Below, one piece after another: positions 1-5,096 of a stretch of DNA of 5,844 nt. The first letter of the stretch is position 1. Every line of letters begins with the position of its first letter. The notes beneath the pieces are model-generated. The model made no database searches. It was given only the letters and a program-made list of their open reading frames with translations, and was not told the origin of the DNA. The stretch comes from SHNJ01 sp964458615 (GTDB taxonomy: Bacteria > Pseudomonadota > Alphaproteobacteria > SHNJ01): NCBI GenBank assembly GCA_964458615.1, contig CAYWJR010000072.1, positions 1 through 5,844 of the forward strand. Direction: 5' to 3'. The translations under genes and the position numbers were made by a program.

Positions 1-629
1 TGCCGTCTTTGCCGACGCCCAACGGATCTTTCATCAAATCGATGTTCATCGACCCAAACAACCTGCGCCAGATATTCCAAATTCACTTGGTGGCAAATTC
101 CGGTGCCTGGCGGTACAACGCGGAAATTATCAAACGCGTTCTGACCCCAGCGCAAAAACGCGTACCGTTCATGATTGCGGTCGAATTCCAATTTCACGTT
201 TTTGCCGAACGAATCGCCTTGGGCGTAATAATCGACCATGACCGAATGATCGATGACCAAATCGACCTGTTTCAATGGATTGATTTTACGGGCGTCGCCT
301 TTCATGTGAACGATGGCGTCGCGCATCGCGGCCAAATCCACAACGGCTGGAACGCCGGTGAAATCCTGCATCAACACGCGGGCAGGGGAAAATGCGATCT
401 CGCGGTCGGATTTTTTATCTTTCATCCACTGCACGACGGCCAAAATATCTTCGCGGGTTACGCTGCGTCCATCTTCGTGCCGCAATAAATTTTCCAGCAA
501 TACTTTCATCGAAAACGGCAATTTTTCGATTCCCGGCAAACCATTTTGGGCGGCCACGGTTAAATCGAAATACCGATATTTATTTTTGCCGGTTTTTAGA
601 ATTTGTTCGGCTTTGAAACTATTGCGCAT
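1..629 (-). pseudogene. acnA: Aconitate hydratase A, N-terminal part, apparently disrupted near position 55; runs off the window
   Basis: Aconitase A interconverts citrate and isocitrate in the TCA cycle and is a cytoplasmic 4Fe-4S enzyme of about 890 residues. Read on the minus strand from ATG at 629-627, the first 192 codons follow the family closely, with landmarks such as LLENLLRHEDG, ARVLMQDFTGVPAVVDLAAMRDA, DLVIDHSV, FDRNHERYAFLRWGQ and PPGTGICHQVNLEYLAQVVW. A GGAG sequence lies about 8 bases before the ATG. After Trp192 (positions 56-54) the same frame stays open but no longer resembles aconitase. The next frame over, from position 55, reads GSMNIDLMKDPLGVGKDG, which matches the segment after the cluster-binding cysteines (E. 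coli AcnA about residue 562). About 370 residues, including all three cluster cysteines, are therefore missing. This is either a real deletion with frameshift or an assembly error. Identity is sure; disruption is well supported, but its cause is open. Confidence 0.85.
49..60 (-). other. Deletion or chimera junction inside acnA
   Basis: On the minus strand the sequence ...CAG GTT GTT TGG ends the recognisable N-terminal block, and GGG TCG ATG AAC ATC, one base out of frame and sharing two G bases with TGG, starts the later block. Both sides are clearly aconitase, but from places about 1.1 kb apart in a normal gene. The exact breakpoint is uncertain by a few bases because the shared G bases could belong to either side. 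Confidence 0.7.
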
Positions 630-648
630 GATGAACTCCGTCTGGGAC

Positions 649-685
649 TAATAAGGAACAATGATAAGGAATAATAAAGGATAAT
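649..685 (-). repeat. Three degenerate TCCTTATTA-like repeats in the acnA leader
   Basis: Plus-strand ATAAGGA occurs at 651-657 and 664-670, and ATAAAGGA at 674-681. Read in the acnA direction these are TCCTTAT, TCCTTAT and TCCTTTAT. They lie in the predicted acnA untranslated leader, 20 to 55 bases before the start codon. They could be a binding site for a regulator or an RNA-binding protein, or simply AT-rich low-complexity sequence. I do not recognise a known operator. Confidence 0.35.
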
Positions 686-699
686 GATTAAGATACCGT

Positions 700-733
700 T
701 GGCTCGATGGCGCCGATGGGAGCGTTAGAGCCA
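700..733. repeat. Short inverted repeat at the start of the acnA transcript
   Basis: TGGCTC at 700-705 is the reverse complement of GAGCCA at 728-733, separated by 22 bases. The loop contains the palindrome GGCGCC (709-714) and two copies of CGATGG (705-710 and 714-719). The right arm touches the acnA -10 box, so the element could be an operator rather than an RNA hairpin. The stem is short and has no T-run, so it is not a normal terminator. Confidence 0.25.
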
Positions 734-761
734 TAATAATGACTTAGTACCAATATGTTAA
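733..761 (-). promoter_or_regulatory. Probable sigma70-type promoter of acnA
   Basis: On the minus strand TTAACA (761-756) is followed after exactly 17 bases by TATTAT (738-733). Each box matches the consensus at five of six positions. Transcription would start near position 726, giving acnA a leader of about 95 bases. The promoter sits back to back with the ccm promoter, with 18 bases between the two -35 boxes. Found by eye only. Confidence 0.6.
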
Positions 762-779
762 CGAAGCGTAAAGAAACAG

Positions 780-808
780 GCGACAATATCAAGCATTCTT
801 GCTATAAA
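780..808 (+). promoter_or_regulatory. Probable extended -10 promoter of the ccm operon
   Basis: TATAAA at 803-808 is preceded by TGC (T800 G801), forming an extended -10 element, and 17 bases further upstream is GCGACA (780-785), which keeps the GACA half of TTGACA. The predicted start point near 815 leaves only about 7 bases before the ATG at 822 but about 25 before the ATG at 840, which bears on the choice of ccmA start. Confidence 0.45.
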
Positions 809-821
809 AACCTGAATTATT

Positions 822-1448
822 ATGCAATTTCAAAGCAATATGCCACAGCTGCGTGTTCAAAAAATATCTGTAAACCGAGGATCTGTGCCGGTTATCCGCG
901 ATCTGGATCTGGATTGCCATGCGGGCGAGATTATATGGTTGCGCGGCGCCAACGGCAGCGGCAAAACCACGTTTTTGAACGCGATTGCAGGTTTTCTTTC
1001 CTATGATGGGCAAATTTTTTGGCAAAATTTGAATGTTCAAGACGACATTGCCGCCTTTAGATCGCGTATTGCGTGGTTTGATGATGCAAACGGGGTGCGC
1101 CCCGATTTAACGGTACGGGAAAATATCGCATCGTTGAATTTAGATGAGGATGATGGTTTGTTGTCCGAAGGGCTTGCGCATTTCCATCTGAACGATAAGT
1201 GCGATATTCCAACCCGTTATTTATCGCAAGGCCAGGTGAAACGTTTGGCGCTGGCTTCGTTGTATTTGCAAACGGACAAAGATTTGTGGCTATTGGACGA
1301 GCCGCTGGCCAATCTAGACGACGATGCCGCCAGCAAATTGCAAATGATGATCTCAATGCGGCAATTGGCAGGAAAAATTACGATATTCAGTTCCCATCAA
1401 AATCCAACATTCAAACCCAGCCAAGTTTTGCAAATGGATAAATCGTGA
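822..1448 (+). CDS. ccmA: Heme exporter ATP-binding protein CcmA
   Basis: CcmA is the cytoplasmic ATPase of the CcmABCD complex; its ATP hydrolysis is needed to release heme-loaded CcmE from CcmC. The 208-residue protein has Walker A GANGSGKT (42-49), the ABC signature LSQGQ (134-138), Walker B LWLLDEP with catalytic Glu160, a D-loop ending at Asp166 and the switch His192. The length is usual for the family. The Q-loop is odd: where E. coli has WIGHQPG this protein has WFDDANG (85-91), so the glutamine is replaced by Ala89 and two acidic residues precede it. The start is uncertain. ATG 840 gives an N-terminus more like its relatives (MPQLRVQKISVNRG) and fits the predicted transcript start better than ATG 822; neither has a strong ribosome binding site. 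The stop codon TGA overlaps the ccmB start, suggesting translational coupling. Confidence 0.95.
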   Translation: MQFQSNMPQLRVQKISVNRGSVPVIRDLDLDCHAGEIIWLRGANGSGKTTFLNAIAGFLSYDGQIFWQNLNVQDDIAAFRSRIAWFDDANGVRPDLTVRENIASLNLDEDDGLLSEGLAHFHLNDKCDIPTRYLSQGQVKRLALASLYLQTDKDLWLLDEPLANLDDDAASKLQMMISMRQLAGKITIFSSHQNPTFKPSQVLQMDKS

Positions 1449-2119
1449 TGCGGCAGTTTGGGCAATTATTGCGCCGGGAATGGCGGTTGAGCGTGAGCGG
1501 CGCGCCGGATTTTGCAGCGGCAATGGTATTTTTTCTGTTGCCGCCGTTCTTGTACATGCTGGGATCTGGCGCTGGCGCCAAGCTCGATTTGCGTTCGGGG
1601 CTTTCGATGGTGCTTTTGACATTGATGTTGGCGTTGATCGCGGGCATGGACCGGGTGTTGCGCGCCGATTGGGCGTGCGGGTATTACCGAAAAATGCAAT
1701 TGCGTCCTTTTGGTCTGATTCATGCGGTGTGTGCTAAAATATCGGTATTTGTATTGTTGTTATGCTTGCCTGTCACCGTGCTTGCCCCGGCAATCCTGCA
1801 TTTGGGGTATGCGCCGGATTATGCGGTGATGGATTTATACCGGATGGTGCCGGTTGTATTTTTATTCGCGGTCAATTTATCCATGATCGGCATTATGGTA
1901 TCGGCAATTGGATTGATCGCAACGCAGGCATCGTTGATATTGTTTATCCTGTTATTGCCATTGGCGGTTCCATTGTTTATTTTCACGCTTGCCGCCGCCG
2001 AAGCCGTCATATTGCGTACGGATGCGTCGCAACCTTTGGCCGCGCTTGTGGCGATATTCATCGTGGCCGGTGCGATATGCCCGGTCGTTACCGTAAAAAT
2101 TATCGAAAATCTGGATTGA
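1448..2119 (+). CDS. ccmB: Heme exporter membrane protein CcmB
   Basis: CcmB is the membrane partner of CcmA in the CcmABCD complex of the inner membrane. The 223-residue protein has the usual length and about six hydrophobic segments (roughly 22-39, 50-67, 93-117, 133-155, 156-183 and 197-216). The N-terminal LLRREWRLSV and the central RPFGLIHAVCAKI region fit the family. In the loop between segments 2 and 3, relatives carry an acidic motif of the type DDxxDGSLE; here it reads ADWACGYYRK (73-82), so the second Asp and the Glu are replaced by Cys77 and Arg81. The start is ATG 1448, overlapping the ccmA stop by one base (TGATG). GTG 1445 is in frame, gives one more residue and sits 6 bases from a weak GGA, so it is an alternative. 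The gap to ccmC is a single base. Confidence 0.93.
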   Translation: MRQFGQLLRREWRLSVSGAPDFAAAMVFFLLPPFLYMLGSGAGAKLDLRSGLSMVLLTLMLALIAGMDRVLRADWACGYYRKMQLRPFGLIHAVCAKISVFVLLLCLPVTVLAPAILHLGYAPDYAVMDLYRMVPVVFLFAVNLSMIGIMVSAIGLIATQASLILFILLLPLAVPLFIFTLAAAEAVILRTDASQPLAALVAIFIVAGAICPVVTVKIIENLD

Positions 2120-2120
2120 T

Positions 2121-2882
2121 ATGAACCGTAAATTACATATTCTGGCGAATCCGTTGCGATTCATCCGCATCAGCAAAATTGTTATGCCTATTACAGGCAT
2201 CGCCGCTATTGCGGCGATTGCAATTGGATTGTATGGCGGGCTTGTGATGGCGCCGCCCGATTATTTACAAGGCGATTCCATGCGTATCATGTATGTGCAT
2301 GTGCCGTCCGCCTGGATGGCGATGTTCGTGTACGCCGTTATGGCGGCATGCAGCGCGGGTTATCTGGTTTGGCGGCATCCTGTTGCGGATTTTCTGGCGC
2401 GCGGATGCTCGCCGGTCGGGGCATGCTTTACGGCGATTGCGTTGATAACAGGAATGTTGTGGGGCAAACCCGCATGGGGTGCGGCGTGGGTTTGGGATGC
2501 GCGGTTAATATCCATGCTGATTTTATTTTTTCTGTACGCCGGGCATATGATTTTACTGCACAGTCTGAATGACATTCAAAAATCCAGCCAATTCGGCGCG
2601 GTATTAGCGATTATCGGCGCGGTCAATTTGCCGATTATTAAATTTTCGGTCGATTGGTGGTCGACATTGCACCAAACATCCAGCATATCCAGCCTGTCGC
2701 GGATCGCCAACCCATCGATCGATTCCAGCATGCTGTGGCCGTTATTGGTGATGGGTGTTGGGTTTTTGTGCCTGGCGGTTTTTTTGATTTTACTGTCGGC
2801 GCGTGTGGAATTGGCCGGGCGGAAAATGATTTTATCTTGGCAAAAACGGGCAGGGCAAAAACGGGCAGGCGGATATGAATGA
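2121..2882 (+). CDS. ccmC: Heme handling protein CcmC
   Basis: CcmC presents heme to CcmE on the periplasmic face of the inner membrane. The 253-residue protein has about six membrane segments and the family hallmarks: His60 in MYVHVPSAW and His184 in WWSTLHQ, matching the two heme ligands at the same numbers in E. coli, and the tryptophan-rich WWD region WGKPAWGAAWVWDARL (114-129). Within that region the usual GTWWVWD is GAAWVWD, so one tryptophan outside the WGxxWxWDxRL core is lost, and the Thr that normally follows RL is Ile130. The C-terminus contains QKRAGQKRAG, produced by a perfect 15-bp tandem duplication. The gene begins one base after ccmB and overlaps ccmD by 8 bases, supporting one operon. 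The function is secure. Confidence 0.96.
   Translation: MNRKLHILANPLRFIRISKIVMPITGIAAIAAIAIGLYGGLVMAPPDYLQGDSMRIMYVHVPSAWMAMFVYAVMAACSAGYLVWRHPVADFLARGCSPVGACFTAIALITGMLWGKPAWGAAWVWDARLISMLILFFLYAGHMILLHSLNDIQKSSQFGAVLAIIGAVNLPIIKFSVDWWSTLHQTSSISSLSRIANPSIDSSMLWPLLVMGVGFLCLAVFLILLSARVELAGRKMILSWQKRAGQKRAGGYE
2840..2869 (+). repeat. Perfect 15-bp tandem duplication at the end of ccmC
   Basis: The 15-base unit GCAAAAACGGGCAGG occurs at 2840-2854 and again directly at 2855-2869. It keeps the frame and doubles the peptide QKRAG in the cytoplasmic tail of CcmC. It ends just before the ccmD start (2875), whose ribosome binding site AGGCGG (2867-2872) uses the end of the second copy. Identical copies suggest a recent slippage event. 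Confidence 0.9.
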
Positions 2883-3009
2883 TTTTTGGTTCATGAACGG
2901 ATATGGTATTTACATCTGGCCTTCTTATGCATTTGCCGCGATTGTCCTTGGGGGGCTTACGGTTTATTTGTGGCGTAAACTGCGCCGTTTGGAATCGGAA
3001 TTGCGATGA
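2875..3009 (+). CDS. ccmD: Small heme exporter protein CcmD
   Basis: CcmD is a tiny inner-membrane protein that helps bind CcmE to the CcmABC complex and release it. The 44-residue reading frame starts at ATG 2875, with AGGCGG just upstream, and ends at TGA 3007-3009. It shows the expected plan: an aromatic N-terminal part (FWFMNGYGIYIWPSY), one membrane segment (about 18-33) and a basic tail RKLRRLESEL (34-43), the typical CcmD C-terminus. It overlaps the end of ccmC by 8 bases, and its stop overlaps the ccmE start as ATGA, so translation is probably coupled on both sides. The position between ccmC and ccmE supports the call for such a short gene. Confidence 0.9.
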   Translation: MNDFWFMNGYGIYIWPSYAFAAIVLGGLTVYLWRKLRRLESELR

Positions 3010-3443
3010 AACCGAAACATAGGCGTTTGATATATGTATTGTTTGCAATGGTTGCGATCGGATGCGCGGCGGCGCTGGTATTGACGGCGTTCAAAGACAA
3101 TTTGCAATTTTTCTTTTCCCCAACCGATATAAAAAACAATCCGCCGGTTGCGGGGCAAACAATTCGTCTTGGCGGGATGGTGCAGGCCGGATCGATCAAA
3201 AAAGATCAGGATAAGTTAATAGTGAAATTCCGTTTGACCGATTTTGAAAATTCAATCGATGTCGAATATCGCGGCGTGTTGCCGGATTTATTCCGCGAGG
3301 ACAGCGGCGCGGTGGCGATTGGAAAAATCGGCGCGGATGGCGTTTTCGCGGCGCAAAGCATTTTGGCCAAACACGATGAAAATTACATGCCGCCAGAAGT
3401 GGCGAAATCATTGAAAAAACCGCAACCGTCAGGTGCCCGATGA
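3006..3443 (+). CDS. ccmE: Periplasmic heme chaperone CcmE
   Basis: CcmE binds heme covalently through a histidine and carries it from CcmC to CcmF. The 145-residue protein has a cytoplasmic basic start (KPKHRR), one membrane anchor (about 8-28) and a periplasmic beta-barrel (OB-fold) domain. The heme-binding motif HDENY is at 123-127, with His123 the expected covalent attachment site, followed by MPPEV. The length is normal for the family. The start ATG 3006 overlaps the ccmD stop (ATGA) with a weak GGA upstream, and the stop overlaps the ccmG start. In gammaproteobacteria ccmF follows ccmE; here ccmG follows directly. Confidence 0.97.
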   Translation: MKPKHRRLIYVLFAMVAIGCAAALVLTAFKDNLQFFFSPTDIKNNPPVAGQTIRLGGMVQAGSIKKDQDKLIVKFRLTDFENSIDVEYRGVLPDLFREDSGAVAIGKIGADGVFAAQSILAKHDENYMPPEVAKSLKKPQPSGAR

Positions 3444-3970
3444 ATTTTATGCGCTGGATTCCTTTGGTGTCATTGGTGGCGTTGATATTCGCGTTTGCCG
3501 GGTCGTTGGCCACAGGCCGCGATCCTTCGGCGTTGCCGTCGCCTTTTGCCGATAAACCCGCGCCAAATTTTTCATTGATTGATTTGTCGGGAAATCGGCG
3601 CGATTCCAAAGAAATTTTTTCAAAAGAAATCACATTGATAAATTTTTTCGCCAGCTGGTGCGTGCCATGCATCGCCGAAGCGCCGGTTTTGCATGAATTG
3701 TCCAAGCAGCCCGGCATGCAAATCGTCGGTATTGCATACAAGGATAAAATGCCGTCGTTGCAAAAGTTTGTAAAAGATTCCGGCAATACGTTCGATGCGG
3801 TGTTGTTGGATGATACCGGCAGAACCGGAATCGATTGGGGTTTGACCGGCGTTCCCGAAACTTTTTTAATCGATGCGCGTGGTATTGTGCGGTATCATTA
3901 TGCCGGGCAATTGATGCAGCCGGAATTGCAAGAAATAAAAAAATTGGCCGGCCGGTTGATTTTGGAATAA
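3440..3970 (+). CDS. ccmG: Thiol:disulfide interchange protein CcmG (DsbE)
   Basis: CcmG is a membrane-anchored periplasmic thioredoxin-like protein that keeps apocytochrome c cysteines (directly or through CcmH) reduced for heme attachment. The 176-residue protein has one N-terminal anchor (about 7-24), the family segment GRDPSALPS (26-34) and KPAPNF, the active site WCVPC with Cys74 and Cys77, an acidic residue Glu80 nearby as in other CcmG proteins, and the cis-proline Pro139 in GVPETFLID. The start ATG 3440 overlaps the ccmE stop by 4 bases and has AGG 6 bases upstream. Nine bases separate it from ccmH. All key residues are present, so it should be functional. Confidence 0.96.
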   Translation: MNFMRWIPLVSLVALIFAFAGSLATGRDPSALPSPFADKPAPNFSLIDLSGNRRDSKEIFSKEITLINFFASWCVPCIAEAPVLHELSKQPGMQIVGIAYKDKMPSLQKFVKDSGNTFDAVLLDDTGRTGIDWGLTGVPETFLIDARGIVRYHYAGQLMQPELQEIKKLAGRLILE

Positions 3971-3979
3971 AGGTGGATT

Positions 3980-4360
3980 GTGGCGCGTTTCATATTGTTG
4001 CTATTGTTATTGTCGGCCATGACCCCCGCATTCGCGGTGATGCCGGATGAAAAATTGCCGGACCCCATATTGGAATCGCGCGCCCGCACTATATCCAAAC
4101 AATTGCGTTGCGTGGTGTGTCAAAATGAAACCATCGACGAATCCAACGCCACAATCGCCCGCGACATACGCGGTCTGGTGCGCCAATCATTGTCGCAGGG
4201 CGATGACGACCAAGCGGTGATTCAAGCGGTTGTCGCGAGATACGGGGAATTTGTGTTGCTAAAACCGCAATGGAGCGGGCAAAACATGATTTTGTGGCTG
4301 TCGCCTTTCGTGGTTTTAATGGCCGGTTTTGCGGGATTGTGGTTTAAACATAAAAAATAA
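3980..4360 (+). CDS. ccmH: Cytochrome c maturation protein CcmH (CycL type)
   Basis: CcmH is a periplasmic, membrane-anchored thiol-oxidoreductase that acts on the CXXCH cysteines of apocytochrome c, together with CcmG and CcmF. The 126-residue protein has a signal peptide (about 1-19, likely cut after AFA), the redox motif LRCVVCQ with Cys44 and Cys47, the conserved stretch RYGEFVLLKP (87-96) and one C-terminal membrane segment (about 103-122). This is the short form, without the C-terminal TPR part fused in E. coli CcmH, which is the separate CcmI in many bacteria. The start must be GTG 3980: no in-frame ATG precedes the signal peptide, and AAGGTGG lies just upstream, at rather short spacing. 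It is the last gene of the ccm run. Confidence 0.95.
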   Translation: MARFILLLLLLSAMTPAFAVMPDEKLPDPILESRARTISKQLRCVVCQNETIDESNATIARDIRGLVRQSLSQGDDDQAVIQAVVARYGEFVLLKPQWSGQNMILWLSPFVVLMAGFAGLWFKHKK

Positions 4361-4376
4361 ATCCGGTCTTGCGGCC

Positions 4377-4405
4377 TTGTGACTGCGCCATAAATTGTCT
4401 ATAAC
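4377..4405 (+). promoter_or_regulatory. Possible promoter of yggT-DUF167-folD
   Basis: TTGTGA at 4377-4382 is followed after 17 bases by TATAAC at 4400-4405, matching the sigma70 consensus at four and five positions of six. Transcription would begin near 4412, about 40 bases before the yggT start. I see no clear terminator between ccmH and this site, so read-through from the ccm operon is also possible. Confidence 0.45.
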
Positions 4406-4452
4406 TTAGGCACATCAATTTTTGCGCCAACCCCCGGATAAAGAGGTTTTTC

Positions 4453-4740
4453 ATGAATTCGCTTGGGATTCTTTTGATCGAATTGCTGACTATATATATG
4501 TATCTGGTTCTGGCTTATGTGATTATGGGCTGGCTGGTGACGTTCGGGGTTGTCAATACCCGCAACCGCGTCGTGTATTTGATCCAAGACTTTTTAGAAA
4601 AAGTGATCGAGCCCGCCTTGCGCCCGATTCGCCGTTATTTGCCGTCCATAGGCGGCGTCGATATTTCCCCCGTCATTTTGATTTTATTGATCGTGTTCGC
4701 GCAAAATTTGATCCGCGAATATTGGTTCGGCATGTTTTAA
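4453..4740 (+). CDS. yggT: YggT family membrane protein
   Basis: YggT proteins are small inner-membrane proteins whose exact role is not settled; relatives have been linked to cell division or plastid complex assembly in other lineages. The 95-residue protein has two hydrophobic segments (about 5-32 and 69-86) around the family's conserved middle, ending in EPALRPIRRYLPSIGGVDISP (54-74). The start ATG 4453 has a good ribosome binding site, AAGAGG at 4441-4446, 6 bases upstream. Its TAA stop shares one base with the next ATG (TAATG), so it is probably coupled to the DUF167 gene. The family call is firm; the function is unknown. Confidence 0.93.
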   Translation: MNSLGILLIELLTIYMYLVLAYVIMGWLVTFGVVNTRNRVVYLIQDFLEKVIEPALRPIRRYLPSIGGVDISPVILILLIVFAQNLIREYWFGMF

Positions 4741-5096
4741 TGTTGCCGCCGTTTTGCAAGTTGCTTGCGGACGGGATTGAAATTCGGCTGCATTGCACCC
4801 CTGCCGCGCGCAATTCCAGAATAGGCGGAATAATCGAATCCAATGACGGCGCGGCGTTGAAAATCGCGGTTACCGCGCCGCCCGAGGATGGCAAGGCCAA
4901 CAAGGCGATTGTTGAATTATTGTCCGGCGAATGGGGTTTGCCTAAAACGTCTTTTTCGGTTGCGCGCGGCGCGGCTGGGCGGCGAAAAAAGCTGATTATA
5001 TCGGGCAATCCCTTGCTGCTTCAAAAATCTTTGAAAATCTGGTATCAAGGTCGCCCGGAAGCAGCCGGTAATAATAAAGAAATGCAGGAACCATGA
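4740..5096 (+). CDS. DUF167 (YggU-like) protein
   Basis: This 118-residue protein belongs to the DUF167 / YggU family, small cytoplasmic alpha-beta proteins of unknown function that are often encoded next to yggT. Visible family signatures are RLHCTPAARNSRIGG (about 18-32) and APPEDGKANKAIVELLS, followed by GLPKTSFSVARGAAGRRKKLII in the usual order. The start ATG 4740 overlaps the yggT stop by one base. The same frame is open further upstream to 4422, but that part lies over yggT in another frame and is not protein-like. The C-terminal tail after KKLII (about 30 residues, polar) is somewhat longer than the family core. The stop overlaps the folD start as ATGA. Confidence 0.92.
   Translation: MLPPFCKLLADGIEIRLHCTPAARNSRIGGIIESNDGAALKIAVTAPPEDGKANKAIVELLSGEWGLPKTSFSVARGAAGRRKKLIISGNPLLLQKSLKIWYQGRPEAAGNNKEMQEP

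Noticed and set aside
9..488. Plus-strand open frame of 159 codons
   Set aside because: It lies opposite acnA, whose minus-strand reading matches the aconitase family residue by residue; the plus-strand product has no family features.
2638..3048. Minus-strand open frame opposite ccmC, ccmD and ccmE
   Set aside because: It is the antisense of the conserved CcmC histidine region and CcmD; no family features or ribosome binding site.
3196..3786. Minus-strand open frame of 196 codons across ccmE and ccmG
   Set aside because: It is antisense to two clear genes with all catalytic residues, and its translation shows no recognisable domain.
3944..3958. GC-rich palindrome GGCCGGCC near the end of ccmG
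   Set aside because: It lies inside coding sequence with no T-run or paired arm, and is explained by the Leu-Ala-Gly-Arg-Leu codons.
4361..4452. Possible terminator or riboswitch between ccmH and yggT
   Set aside because: No stable GC-rich hairpin followed by a T-run and no known riboswitch consensus could be seen; only a likely promoter is supported.
4422..4739. Long upstream extension of the DUF167 frame
   Set aside because: This part overlaps yggT in another frame, is arginine-rich and shows no domain; the DUF167 homology begins only after ATG 4740, which overlaps the yggT stop.
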